The notes under the pieces were generated by a model. That model saw only the letters and a list, made by a program, of their open reading frames with translations. It was not told the DNA's origin and did not search any database. A stretch of 64,000 bases of DNA from Hibiscus mutabilis (lineage: Eukaryota > Streptophyta > Magnoliopsida > Malvales > Malvaceae), in contig CM033738.1 in NCBI GenBank assembly GCA_019671005.1, forward strand, positions 19,184,202-19,248,201. The letters are read 5' to 3'. Made by a program: the position numbers and the translations under genes. How positions within the stretch are numbered: position 1 is the first letter of the stretch; every line of letters begins with the position of its first letter. Of the stretch, positions 35,049 to 46,374 are shown piece by piece.

Positions 35049-35953
35049 TCATTCCTTGAAGAGGAAGCCATCATGCTTGTAGTACTTATCATTTGCACCT
35101 GTTTCACATAAACCAGCCCTTCCTCCAAAATCAAGGTCAGTAGCATAAAGATATTTAATGAATGAGAAACCAAGTAGTTTAGAATCGAAAGAGTTGAGAA
35201 GTAAGTACCTTCTTGATAAGGTATCAGCCACAATGTTGTTCTTACCTTTCTTGTAATGGATGACGCAGGGAAACGATTCAAAAAACTCTACCCATTTGGC
35301 GTGTCGTTTGTTCAACTTGTGTTGGCCCTTGATATGCTTCAATACCTCATGAACGGTGTGGATGACAAACTCCCTAAGCCATAGGTAACACGGCCATGTC
35401 TCTAATTCTCGGATGAGTGCATACATCTCTTTGTCATAGGCGGGATAATTTAATGTAGCGCCACTCAACTTCTCACTAAAGTAGGCAATGAAACATCCTT
35501 CTTGAGTTAAGACATCACCTATCCCAATTTCGGATGCATCACACTCTACTTCAAAGGTCCTGTCAAAATTAGGTAATACAAGTAATGGTGCTTTAGTCAA
35601 ACATTTCTTTATCTTCAAGAAAGCCTCTTCTTGTTCCTTACCCCAATTGAAGACTAAATTCTTCTTTATAATCATTGTTAAGGGGGCTATAATGGAACTA
35701 AACCTAGGCACAAATTTACAGTAAAAACTTGCAAACCCATAGAAGCTCCTCACTTGGCTTATGTTTGTTGGTCTCGGCCACTCTTGAATTGCTTTGATCT
35801 TCTTTGGATCCACTTTAAATCCTGTGAACCTACAATGAATCCTAAGAAAGTAAGCTCGTTAGTGTAGAAAACACATTTCTTAAGGTTGGCATAAAGTTGT
35901 TCCTTTATTAAGGTATGGAGAACAGACCTTAAGTGTTGCACATGATCCTCCAC
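35049..35953 (-). pseudogene. M reverse transcriptase thumb and RNase H
   Basis: A 254-residue open frame (35813-35049) begins MDPKKIKAIQEWPRPTNISQ, then VRSFYGFASFYCKFVPRFS. RNase H follows (FDRTFEVECDASEIGIGDVLTQEG, FSEKLSGATLNYPAYDKEMYALIR, KGKNNIVADTLSRR). It is the best-preserved piece of M. An adjoining frame (35953-35759) has LYANLKKCVFYTNELTFLGFIV. The join between them is frameshifted. Confidence 0.9.
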
Positions 35954-36430
35954 GGTTCGGCTGTAGATAAGAATATCATCAAAGTAAACAACACAAAACT
36001 TACCGATGAAGGGCTAAAGGAAATGATTCATCCATCTCATGAATGTACTCGGCGCGATGGTTAATGACCATTTATTCATAGAAACCATGTTTTGTCTTGA
36101 ATGTTGTCTTATGCTTGTCCTCTTCTCTCATCCGGATTTGATGGTATCCACTCTTTAAATCAATCTTGGAAAAGATGCAAGCACTGCTTAATTCATCCAA
36201 CATATCATCCTGGCAAGGTATAGGATGTCGGTACTTGATTGTGATTTGATTCATTGTACGGCAATCCACACACATTTTCCAAGTCTCATCTTTCTCTGGA
36301 ACCAATAAGATTGGTATGGTACACAGACTCAAGCTTTCTCGTATATAGCCTTTCTCCATTAATTTGCTAATTTGCCTTTGTAGTTCTTTGGTTTCCTCGG
36401 GGTTGCTTTTGTAGGCAGGACGGTTTGGTA
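35954..36430 (-). pseudogene. M reverse transcriptase, N-terminal half
   Basis: The open frame 36359-36072 reads MEKGYIRESLSLCTIPILLVPEKDETWKMCVDCRTMNQITIKYRHPIP...IFSKIDLKSGYHQIRMREEDKHKTTFKTKHGFYE, the finger and palm start. The polymerase box YFDD is intact at about 35975-35986 but in a shifted frame. This is standard chromovirus reverse transcriptase, broken by frameshifts. Confidence 0.9.
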
Positions 36431-36813
36431 TTGTTACTCCTAGGATAAAATTGATTTAATGCACTATTCCTCGAATGGGTGGAAGTCCACTAGGAATTTC
36501 TTTTGGAAAGATATCTTCAAAGTCCTGCAAAAGAGATGAAATAGACGAAGGCAAGCTTTCAAGGGGTTAGTGATAAAAAAAGCTCTATTTGTACCTAAGT
36601 ACAAAAAGAGCTTGATGGAAAGAAAGATGTCATCGGATTTCCTTTCCACTTGCATAGATGTTCATCTTCTTTGTTTTCTTCTTCTTGGCTTCTTGAATGG
36701 ATTCGATGCTCTTTTTCAAAAGGGCTTGATCTTCGTTCACCTGACTAGGAGTTAGGGGCACCAAGGTTATCTTCTTGCCTTCATATGAAAAGGAGTATCG
36801 GTTGGTGAATCCA
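36431..36813 (-). pseudogene. M linker between protease and reverse transcriptase
   Basis: Minus-strand text includes LQDFEDIFPKEIPSGLPPIRGI and NFILGVTIPNRPAYKSNPEETKELQ, the conserved lead-in to chromovirus reverse transcriptase, broken by stops. Charged low-complexity text (EEENKEDE) precedes it. Confidence 0.75.
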
Positions 36814-37185
36814 TCATGTGTTGCTCCATGGTCCTCCTAATAGTAGATGACTTGCGTTCATGGAAAACACGTCACAAAGGACTTCATCCTTGTATTTGCC
36901 AATAGAAAAAGGAACAAGCACTTGCTTTTTGACCTTCAACTCGCCTCCATCATTCAACCATTGCAATTTGTAAGGATTGGGATGCCTGCTTGTCTTTAGG
37001 CCCAACTTCTCCACCATTAAAGTGTTGGAAACGTTAGTGCAACTTCCCCCATCGATAATCATGAAGAACACATTCCCATTTACATGGCACCTCGTATGGA
37101 ATATGTTTTTTCTTTGTTGCTCGTTCTCAATGGATTACATGTTCAAAGTCCTTTTAACAACAAGAACCTTGTTTGAAGTAGATGG
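36814..37185 (-). pseudogene. M aspartyl protease
   Basis: The open frame 37071-36814 reads FFMIIDGGSCTNVSNTLMVEKLGLKTSRHPNPYKLQWLNDGGELKV...CDVFSMNASHLLLGGPW, with the D-G-G active site normal for this family. Upstream text (KRTLNM, HTRCHVNGN) is the expected protein just before it, with a stop between. Beyond about 37185 the similarity ends and gag is missing. Confidence 0.88.
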
Positions 37186-37827
37186 AAGAAAACCTTGCAA
37201 CAATGTTAGAAAAATAAAAAGCAAAAGAAACCTTACCAAACACACTCAACAAAAACCTCATGGTTCACTCGAAAGAAAATTTTGATGGCACTCCACTCTT
37301 CACTCATGTTTGCACTCTTGGGAATTGCATGGCTTTTACGTTCCCTTCTGATCTCACACTCTCAATTTCCTTTTTCCACTCCTTTCTCTCTTGTATAGTT
37401 CTTGAGAGAACAAACTCAAGACTTTGACAAGTTATGTACTTTGTGCGTAGGCTGAAAGAAAATTAGGGTAGGAAAGAGAACAAAATATGATGTAATAGGT
37501 AGGCTTAGTATAGAGAGAATAGAAAGAAAATATTACTTACTACCTAGGCACTTACAACCTTCCTTGACAATAATCAAAGTCTTGAAACGGCTTCAGGCTT
37601 GGTTGTTGCAGTTGTTGTTGTGCTTTCTCACCCTTGCTTGTGCTTCAAAATTTTCTTTTCTTTCTTATTTTTTATATACTTTCGAATTCTTTTTGAAAAT
37701 GAAGAAGAATTCTTTTTCTTTTCTTTTTTATATACTTACACGAAAATTGAACTTACAAAGGTGTATCGACCTCTTTGAAATTCGTATTGGGATAGCTAAA
37801 AAGGAGTAGTATGTTTCCTTTTGTTTT
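37186..37827. other. Unassigned stretch between M and T
   Basis: AT-rich with T-rich runs and GA-rich patches near 37440-37540. It could be an LTR or leader remnant, but I see no partner in the window and no coding motif. Confidence 0.4.
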
Positions 37828-40564
37828 TGGGAAAATTCTCTTAAAAATGGGGAATTCTTTAAAAAATACGTGTTTTGAAAACAATAAAACTTAGAGTCAC
37901 CACCGACCACTTAGGTAGGCTGGACACCATAAAACTAGAGATTCATTTGAAAGCTGATTCGGGAGTCGGTTACAGATGGGGAAGGTTTTGGCATCCTACA
38001 CCGCCCATAAATTGGTACCGAAAAAAGGAAGAATTAATTGCTGCTTTGTTAACATTAAAGTTTCCGAATTAAAGTGACTATTAAATTGAAATTTGGTTAT
38101 ACGCGTGAGTAAATTTTAAAGACCTTGTTATTCGAGAGTAAAACGAAAAACCACCACCGCTATGTTTGGTACTGGCCACGTTTACTCTCGAATAACAAGG
38201 CACCGCATTAACATCATACTAACATGGCATGGCCTATATGAGAGTAACGAAAACAAGCATTAACTATAACATGCCACTAACGAAAATACGTATGACAAAA
38301 TGCCTCCAAATATCCATTAGCATGTATTAAAAGAAAAACAACATGATCGAACATATAACCCAATACCTACACGAAATAATATGTACATGCTACCAAATAA
38401 TACGTACAACATATATACATAATGTAAATAAAAACATAATAGTCTAGATGAACATCAACCAACAATTATGAAAACACTAATCGAACAAAATAAATGGCAT
38501 AAATAACAATTAAATAAAAGCAAACATAGACTAAAATACAATAAAATAAAGAACAAGATTAATCATGCAATGCAGAGACCATAATGAAAACAAAACAAAA
38601 TAACCAGGGACCTAAAGAGAGGTTTTCCCATTGGAAAAAGGACCAAAAATCAAAACCAAGACAAGATCTCGGGGATTCAAATAGGTATTTTGCCTTTGAA
38701 AATAGATTTAAAATCAAGAGGGGCAGATTGAAAACCGAAACAAAACTATAAGGACTCATAGTGGGATTTCAAAAGACAGATGGATTAGGTGGAAATTTTG
38801 AAAGACATGGAGGGACCGATAAGAAATAATCCATTTTAAAAATACTAATTCAGACCGAAATTAGGATGAAATTGCAAAGGAATTAAAAGGGAGAAGGACC
38901 AAGTATGCAATTTCAAAACACAAAAGGCATGCAGGGGATATTTTGAAATGCGAAAGGACTAATTAAACGAATAAACCTAATGAGATTTTAAGGCCTGGTA
39001 TATTAACACAAACATTTTTCAAAAATAGAACCTTTTGGTTCATTTTTTAAAACACCTAAAACACAACCCTTAACGAAAAAAAACCTCTGCCCTCTCTCCC
39101 TTGAACACAGAAACTATCCCCCTCCGCCGTACCAACCGCCGTTGAACAGCACCGAAAACCCTAAAAAGCAAAAAGTGGAACTTTCTTTTACCTTTTAAGA
39201 CTATATATGAGGTTGCTTTCTTTTGAAAAGGAACAAATGAACCTTTTTTTTTTCTTTTTTTACAAAACCAAAGGAACGCTCCCCTTTTTCTTGACCTAAG
39301 ACTAGATCTCGCCTCTCCCTTCCGCAAGTTCACCCAAATGTCATAGAGGCCATGGCTTATCACCGGTGGAGGAAGACAAACAACTTCCTCAAAAACGAAG
39401 GTAAAACTATACTAACCTCCATCTTACTCTCTTTTTTCACTTCTTTTTAGATGTATGCATTGATAATGAAAAGAAGAGTACCTCTTAATTTTTCTTTTTC
39501 TGTTTTTTGGTATTCATCCAAATGTTTTTACATTTGATCTTAGGGATTTTATACCCCAATTTACATATTTCCTTTTAGAAACAAAGGTAAAGTAGCAGAA
39601 AAACCATTGGTTGGTCTTTATATTTTTGGCCAGACTCACATCGGCCTCTAAGGGTGTCAGCTCTTTAGTTTTTCGTATTTGTGTGCATATGCTGTTCTGA
39701 GTTTTTTTTTCTATTTTAAGCCTTCGGACACTCTGTAACTGGTTTTGTATGTTGTTGGTGCATCCAAACAGGGGAGATGAGGACTAGAGAGGTTGGCTTT
39801 TGAAACGTCAAATGCGTGGGCGCGTGTCGAAAGTAGAACGGTCGGGGCGTCATTTTTTTGCGTGCGCACGTGAGTGGAGATGGACGGTCAGGTGTGATCT
39901 GCTCACTCTTAGGAGATGATCCGGGCCGTCTGATCAGCCCATGATCTAACGGCTGCTGAAGTGCGGCGCCAGGATACAAGGGCTTCGAATAGGGTTTCCC
40001 TCTACTAGCGTAACATGGACCGTCTGATCGTGTTCCTATATCAGATGGTCCAGGATGGGCTGCGCCAAAAACAAAAGATTTAGGGTAGATTCAATTTTAG
40101 AGTTTTAATTTGGGCCTTATCGAGTTATTGCGATATTTTTGGGGGTGAACAGCTTTAATAAAAACCTTGGGCCTTTATTATTTTAATTATATTATTTAAT
40201 TTTTGGTCTTTTGTTTTTATTTAATAATATATTATTATTATTATTATTATTATAATATAACAATCATGATAATAATAAACCAAAATATGATAATGATAAT
40301 ATAGCAACTACATCGTAACCAATTAAAACTAATAATAATAGCAATTAAAACTAACAATAATAGCATAAGGTGATGAGTAAGACTAATATGCAATAATAAT
40401 GTTTTTTCTATTTTTAAATTAGACCAACACATGATATATATAGTATAATATTTTTGAGTTTTTAAATAGATAGTAGCAACATATGAAAATAAAGAAAGCC
40501 CGTTATTATAAAATTGACAGGAATATAAAACAGGTTAATACCTCAGATAAAATTAGTGATTACA
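37828..40564 (-). repeat. T 3' LTR (about 2.7 kb)
   Basis: Ends GTGATTACA against the polypurine tract at 40565. The left border is placed at the TG of TGGGAAAATTC by comparison with the solo LTR at 9651. Shared landmarks are GAGTCACCACCGACC (37893), CGGGAGTCGGTTACAG (37951) and TTGGGCCTTTATTATT (40167). A GC-rich, CpG-containing patch at 39800-39990 stands out in AT-rich surroundings. The left border is uncertain by tens of bases. Confidence 0.7.
40016..40053. repeat. Inverted repeat in T LTR
   Basis: TGGACCGTCTGAT and ATCAGATGGTCCA are near-perfect reverse complements separated by about a dozen bases, able to form a hairpin. A related GGCCGTCTGATCAG word lies at 39925. Confidence 0.65.
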
Positions 40565-40583
40565 GCTGCCCCTCTTTCCTTAT
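40565..40583 (-). other. T polypurine tract
   Basis: On the minus strand this reads ATAAGGAAAGAGGGGCAGC directly before the TGTAATCAC start of the LTR. It establishes that the LTR belongs to the minus-strand element on its right. Confidence 0.8.
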
Positions 40584-40655
40584 CATTGTGGAAAAGGGAT
40601 AAAGCAAAGACCGTAAACACTAATTTTATCCGACTTTCCTGTTTGAAGATTATGA

Positions 40656-41105
40656 GCTACGAGTTTCTCCTATATATAACTATTCACTTTTCCTCTTCTT
40701 GAAATCTTGATGCCGCGAGTTTGAAACTCATCGTCTGAAATCCCTAAGCTATGAGTATCTACTCCCTTTGCTCTGAAATCTTTGAAGCTATGGGCCCCTC
40801 CTATATAGAACCTTTCACCTTGAAATCCTGATGTTGGGAGTTTGAAATTCCTCACCTAAAAACCCTGAGCTATGAGTATCTGCCCCCTTTGCTCTGAAAT
40901 CTTTGAAGCTACGGGTCCCTGCTATATAGAACCTTTCATCTCAAAATCTTGATGCTGCGAGTTTGAAATTCCTCGCCTGAAATCCCTGAGCTATGAGTAT
41001 CTTCCCCCTTTGCTTTGAAATCTTTGAAGCTACGGGTCCCTTCTATGTAAAACCTTTCACCTTGAAATCCTGATTTTGCGAGTTTGAAATTCCTCGTCTG
41101 AGGTC
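40656..41105. repeat. 121-bp tandem repeat, about 3.7 copies
   Basis: The word GAAATCYTGAT recurs at 40701, 40822, 40943 (first base changed) and 41064, giving a 121-base period. Each unit contains GCTATGAGTATCT, TTTGCTCTGAAATC and TGAAGCTACGGGTCCC-like phrases, then CTATATAGAACCTTTCA. It sits in T's 3' untranslated region, where Tat/Ogre elements are known to carry variable tandem repeats. Confidence 0.88.
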
Positions 41106-42230
41106 CATTCTGGGTTTTCACTTTATTGTTTACTCCTCTCTTCGAGAAGTATAATATCTAATCTTCAAATACAAGCCGATCATCGTCCGAATGACTTCTT
41201 CCTTAGTTTTCGTCTCATCTTCTTTTTGCCATCTTCTATGTCTTTGCCACTTGTTATCTCTCATTGCATCAGGTCTCAGCCCCGTTTAACCCTTTTCATT
41301 AGAATCTCCCAAACTTTTGCTCTAAAGCTCCCCTTTAGGGTTTTCACTTTATATTTGCTTTTTTTCAAAGTGCCATTTTTAGGTTTTTACTTTGGTTTCT
41401 TTTTTTTCTTTTTTTCTTTTTCTTTTATTTTTCGAGCGCCCTTTCAGGTTTTCGTCGCTGGCTCCTTCACTTTAAACTTCGACATGGACAATATTCATCA
41501 CCTTTTCTCGATAAATTTCATTAACTTTGCATCCAATGTCCTCTAGCCTTGACTTTGGCGGTCTCCTTTTAACAGAATCAGCTTCTGTCTTAGAATAACC
41601 TGGACTTAATAGGTTAAATCATAGTAATGCCAAGAAATCTTTTGTTTTTCAATAATGTACATCAGCCTATTTTCAGGATGCTCGTGAAATAGATGAAGGA
41701 ATGGAGAGAATAAAATTTCATTAATATTTGAAGAGATGTGGGAATAATTTGAAAGTCGTGGAAAATGTGAGAAAATGAAAAGATATAAATAACATATGGT
41801 GTAACATCCCCTAACATTGACTGTATGAATGATGTGAGAGCCCATCGACTGTGGTAGATCTCTCGCTCACTGTCCTTGGCTGAAACATTTGATGACCCAT
41901 AGGCCGAAGTAGAGCCCCTCAACTAAAATAGAGCCCATTACTCAGATGCCAACTATTAAGTTTATATGAACCATCCTTTCTAAAATTTCAATTCAGATCA
42001 TTCTTTGGTTTTAAGACGCCCATTTTTGGGTTTTTATCTTAAACCCTCATTTTTTTCTTTTTTTCTCTTTTTTACATCGAATGCGCCCCTTAGGGTTTTC
42101 ACCACAGGTATTTTTATTTTGCGAATTGCTCTTGCGAGTTTTCACCCTGCCTTTTTTTTCTTTTTTCCTTTTTCTTTTTCTCCTTTTCTCTTTTTCTTCT
42201 TCTTTCTTCTTTTTCTTCAAGCATAATACT
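41106..42230 (-). other. T 3' untranslated region
   Basis: No protein motif. A phrase of the type GCGCCCYTTNGGGTTTTCAC recurs imperfectly at about 41325, 41370, 41435, 42015, 42085 and 42125, each next to long T/C-rich runs. This looks like a second, degenerate repeat family. The short ORFs here come from the pyrimidine-rich runs. Confidence 0.6.
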
Positions 42231-42591
42231 TATTGACGAAGTCAGAATTTATAGGGTTGCTTAATTCTTTCTTGTCCATCTCTGCTAGAATTAACACTCC
42301 TCTAGAGAAAGCCCTTTTTAACAACATAAGGCCCTTCACAGTTAGGCATCCACTTTCCTCGAAAGTCTTTTTGAATTGGTAAAATCTTATTAAGCACAAT
42401 ATCCCCCTCTTGAAACTCTCTCAGGTGAACTTTCTTGTTATAAGCTCTCATCATCCTCTTCTGATACATTTGGCCGTGACAAATGGCCTTCAATATTTTT
42501 TCTTCGATTAGGTTCAATTGATCAATCCTGGCTTGTATCTATTCGGCCTCATCCAACTTTACCTCACTCAAAATTCAAAGCGATGGAATTT
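42231..42591 (-). pseudogene. T integrase, C-terminal domain
   Basis: The minus-strand frame 42517-42302 reads MYQKRMMRAYNKKVHLREFQEGDIVLNKILPIQKDFRGKWMPNCEGPYVVKKGF. The GPYVV is the GPY/F signature of the integrase C-terminal domain. It is separated from the core by a stop or frameshift near 42560. Confidence 0.88.
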
Positions 42592-43266
42592 CTACCTTGT
42601 ACCATCGACCAAAGAATACAGTGTCGCTCCTATGGACATCCTCACAGATGTTTGATAAGCGAATAGAGCAAAGGGTAGCTTCTCCTGCAAATCCTTGAAA
42701 GTGTTTGTAGTCGTTGCTATGATTTTCTTGATATTCTTGTTTGCCGCTTCCACTACTCTGTTCATCTTGGGACGATAAGTAGTAGAATTGTGGTACTCAA
42801 TCTTGAATTGTTCACAAACTTCGGTCATTATTTTGTTGTTCAAATTAGAAGCGTTGTCGGTAATGATTCTTTCCTGGAAACCATAGCGATAGATAATTTC
42901 CTTCTTCAAGAACTTACATATTGTTGCTCTCATGATGTTGGCATAGGAAGCGGCCTCTACCCATTTGGTGAAGTAATCGATAGCTACTAGGATGAAGCGA
43001 TGCCCATTAGAAGCTTTTGGGTTATTTGACCAATGATGTCCATGCCCCAAACAACAAAAGGCCATGGTGAATCCATTGGTATATATGTGACATTTGTGAC
43101 ATTTCTTTGCATAATTGATACAATCTCCTTCCACGGTCGACCAAAAATAACCATATCTCATGATTTTTCTAGCCATTGAGAATCCATTGGCGTGGGTTCC
43201 ACACAAACCATTATGTACTTCCGTTAAAATGTTTTTAGCTTCTCGGGCATTGACACACCTCAACAA
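42592..43266 (-). pseudogene. T integrase, zinc-binding and catalytic core
   Basis: A 224-residue frame. Zinc site: EVHNGLCGTHANG and CHKCHIYTNG. Catalytic core: ILVAIDYFTKWVEA (first D), IITDNASNLNN (second D), VVEAANKNIKKII (E), so the DDE triad is present. KNWED-like and AYQTSVRMSIGAT text follows. It is the best-kept enzyme of T, but isolated from an intact polyprotein by stops on both sides. Confidence 0.92.
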
Positions 43267-43465
43267 GATTTGGTATTTGCCCTTTTGTACAGAATCTCTC
43301 CATCAAGGACATATCCCGATGCCAACCTTCTAATGGTTTTCTATCATTATCATTGGCCTTTTTAGGGTAAACCTGGAACTTGATGTATTGGAGGATGTCA
43401 TAGTACTATAGATTTCTATTCTCCTCCACTTCCAAATTATAACAATGGACCGGTACCTCAAAAAC

Positions 43466-43924
43466 CTATATCTCAATTGGCTTTATCTCGGCCTTCGGGC
43501 TCGCTTTGAACATGGCGGCCAATGTTGCTAGGGCGTCAGCCATCTGATTATCTTCCCTCGGTAAATAATCAAAATCAATTTTCTCAAAGTCTTTAGCAAA
43601 CTCTTGGATCAAATCATAGTACTTGATCAACTTTGGATCTCTTGTCTCCCATTCTTTCCGGAGCTGGTAGATTACCAAAGACGAATCCCTAAAGACCTAA
43701 AGCACCTTGATCTTTCTTTCAATGGTTGCACAGAGCCCCATGACATAAAGTCTCAATTCAGCTATATTGTTGGTACAGAAGAATTCAAACCTACTTGTAA
43801 AGGGGTAGTATACCTCTTTGGGAGAAATTAACACTGCCCCTATTCCATGGCCTAGGGCATTGAATGCTCCATCAAAATAAAGCTTCCAAGGTTCATTTTC
43901 TAAAATGGTCATCCCCTTAAACAA
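43466..43924 (-). pseudogene. T archaeal-type RNase H
   Basis: Two frames. 43924-43697 has WKLYFDGAFNALGHGIGAVLISP (catalytic-type D in YFDGA) and NNIAELRLYVMGL. 43678-43466 has the end, DYLPREDNQMADALATLAAMF. This second RNase H, placed between the usual RNase H and integrase, is characteristic of Tat-branch elements. It is split by a frameshift near 43690. Confidence 0.88.
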
Positions 43925-44273
43925 AGCACATATCAGATTTCATCTGGGAAACTAAAATCCAACGGCTTACATTCGTCTGAAACGCACTTGCCAAAAAATC
44001 TGCCACCACACTTCACTTTATTGCTTTCTGGCTCACATAAACTATAACAAATTCTAACAATAGCATTTGCCAAATGGGCCGCTTGGTAGCCCACACTAGG
44101 GCACTTCCATCAGAAATTTTAATGGATCTAACTAGAAATTAAGCAAGTGGTGTGATACAACATGTATGTTCTGAGCCGCTTGGTAGCCCACACTAGGGCA
44201 TTTCCATGTAGCAAAACGTGACCCACATGGTCACAAAGGTGGTCTTTTCCATATCTTTGGGATGCATTTTAAT
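43925..44273 (-). pseudogene. T deletion/duplication zone, RT palm to RNase H
   Basis: The reverse transcriptase text stops just after the TTFVTMW motif (near 44235), before the polymerase box. It jumps to the end of the first RNase H (FVIVYVSQKAIKW, near 44000-44050), so the catalytic palm, thumb and most of that RNase H are lost. A 33-base direct repeat with one mismatch (44078-44110 and 44175-44207, GCCGCTTGGTAGCCCACACT start) marks the join, 97 bases apart. Confidence 0.8.
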
Positions 44274-44726
44274 CTAATTGTACCCTAAAAAGCCATCCAT
44301 GAAGGAGAACCAAGAATGCCCTGCAGTATTGTCAACTAGAGTATTAAAGTGAGGCAAAGGGAAATTTTCTTTGGGACTTGCCTTGTTGTGGTCCCTATAA
44401 TCCATGCACATATGCACTTTTCCGTCCTTTTTTGGCACTGGGACTATGTTGGCTATCCACTCTGGGTATTTGGCGACTTTTAAAAATTCGGCCTCGAACT
44501 GCTTCTTTACTTCTTCTCTAACCTTTAACAGTATATTGGGTCTCATTCTCTGAAGCTTTTGCTGGACAGGCTTGCATTCTGGCCTTATAAGAATCTTGTG
44601 CAGCACAATATCCGTGTTTAAACCCGACATATCTTGGTTTGTCCGTGCAAATATGTCTTTGAATTCTAGGAGCAGCTCTACCAAATCCCGTCTAACCTTT
44701 GATGATAAAGTAGTGCCGATCTTCAC
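44274..44726 (-). pseudogene. T reverse transcriptase, N-terminal part
   Basis: A 150-residue frame: LVELLLEFKDIFARTNQDMSGLNTDIVLH, then VKKQFEAEFLKVAKYPEWIANIVPVPKKDGKVHMCMDYRDHNKASPKENFPLP and SFMDGFLGYN. This is the fingers and palm start of Tat reverse transcriptase. The catalytic DD box is absent owing to the downstream deletion. Confidence 0.92.
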
Positions 44727-45631
44727 CTCTTTACTTTTCTTTCTTACTCAGTTCCCAAATTCAGGATTTCTAACTCTTCTTGATGTGGTAGGACCTATTT
44801 CTCCTCACTTGCTATCAGTCTCAACAATTCATCTAGGACCTCATATTCCACCTTATCATCTTCTTCATAGATCTTTACCGAGCACATGGATTGTTCAAAA
44901 TCTATCCCGGTATTAGATTCAAAATTATTCATACTGTTAATGTTAAGGGGCCTACACTAGTTTGAAAATATGTATTAGGAATATAAATGAATAGTTTATG
45001 AAATGAATAAATAAATGAATAAACAATGAATTAAATAAATATTATGTTTGCCATTTGAGAAAAAAAATATAGAAAACATCATTTTTCATTGAAAGAAAAT
45101 AGAAGTTGACATAGCCGCCCTTTTACAAAATACCTCTATTGCTCTCGGGCAAAAACAACGGGGTTGTTCTGAGCATTACTTTGATTTGGACCTAAAAACT
45201 ACATGCATGTCCACACTGGTCCAGTTGTTGAGCTTTTCTGCCTGGAAGCATGGGCGGATCTTGGCCGAAGGCTGGATAGTTTTGTCACCCTCGGAGATTA
45301 CATTAACATCCATCACTTCCGAAGCTTCACTGATCAGCTCTTCGTTGAGGAACTTCTCATTCTCTTGGTTGGCTTCTTGCACCTTCAATTCGGAGCTCAC
45401 TATCCCGCAGAACACGAAAACACTTTTAATGTCAAAAAAGTCATAGGCCCCTACAGGATGTCTTCCCCTCTGAGCCGAGCCTTCCTTTGTTCTTCTCTCT
45501 TCTTCCACTTTTTATTTCTTTGCAAGAAATTAAGCTTGTAACCTAGCCCAAAAAGATCATTCTTGTCGATGACACCCTTAACGCACAAGCTTCCTTGCAG
45601 ATTTCTTCCCAAGCATTTTTCCTTTCTTTGC
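44727..45631 (-). pseudogene. T protease-RT linker
   Basis: The open frame 45508-45176 includes ELISEASEVMDVNVIS and ends AKIRPCFQAEKLNNWTSVDMHVVFRSKSK, the IRPC...LNNW phrase typical of the region between protease and reverse transcriptase in Tat elements. The rest is acidic and poorly conserved, with breaks. Confidence 0.75.
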
Positions 45632-46374
45632 TCATTTTCCTAAAGTTCCTGCCACCACCATCTTGGTACAGCTTGATAGCCTAGAGCATGGAATTCGGTT
45701 GCCTTCAACAACAAAAGTAGCATTGACGAACTCCAAGGCCCTAAAGCCACATTCCACTACCCCTTCACCGGTCAAAATGTATGGCACATCAGAAGTCACT
45801 GAAGCCACGATGTCTTGCTCGGCGTTAACTGTCACTAGCTTCCCTTCGATAACAAACTTCAATTTCTGATGTAGAGATGATGGAACAGCTTCGGCAAAGT
45901 GTATCCATGGACTTTCCAATAAATAGTTGTAGGATGGCCAGATGTCCATTACCATAAAATCAACAATATAATCACTCGGACCAATGAGCAGGGGTACTTC
46001 AATTTTCCCAAACACATCTCGTTGGGTCCCATCATATGCCCCTACGGTATTCTAACAAGGTTTCATGTGAGAGCTGTTGATAGGCAGACGTAGCAAAGTA
46101 GCCAAATGCATGACATTTAAGGCAGAACCATTGTCGATAAGCACTCCTGGCAGTATATGGCCTTTGCAGTGGGTTGTAATGTTTAGGGCCTTAGTGGACC
46201 CCATGCCCCCTCTAGAATCTCTTCATAACTGAAGGTAGTGTAATTATCGGCCGTGATGTGGCCAATTATTCGGTCTAGCTTGCCGACTGAGATATCACTT
46301 GAAATGAAAGTTTGGTTTAAAACTTTCAACAGTGTTTTGCGGCGTTTTCTTGAGTTTAATAGGAGGTCAAGCAC
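45632..46374 (-). pseudogene. T aspartyl protease
   Basis: Minus-strand pieces in order: LNQTFISSDISVGKLDRIIGHITADNYTTF (46374-46183); the active-site stretch VLIDNGSALNVM (catalytic aspartate codon at 46133-46135); and 46015-45632, FGKIEVPLLIGPSDYIVDFMVMDIWPSYNYLLESPWIHFAEAVPSSLHQKLKFV. The D-N-G active site is the normal form in this branch. Stops separate the pieces. Confidence 0.9.

Larger units (their letters stand above)
8947..37185 (-). mobile_element. Element M: minus-strand Ty3/gypsy chromovirus, split by insertions
   Basis: Protease, reverse transcriptase, RNase H and most of integrase lie at 37185-34400 on the minus strand. The integrase C-terminus resumes at 13901-13447 after a 20.5 kb insertion. 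The polypurine tract and 3' LTR follow at 13448-8947, with the LTR also interrupted. The integrase end (YNVSATFNVSDL, then DLRTN) is of a type I associate with CRM-like chromoviruses; this assignment is tentative. The gag end and the 5' LTR are missing beyond about 37185, where other sequence begins. Frameshifts and stops throughout show it is dead. Confidence 0.75.

Noticed and set aside
39070..39363. 97-residue basic minus-strand ORF in T LTR
   Set aside because: Low-complexity arginine/lysine-rich product of a pyrimidine-rich tract; no motif and inside an LTR.
41226..42226. Phenylalanine-rich ORFs suggesting membrane proteins
   Set aside because: They come from long T/C runs in the 3' untranslated region of T.
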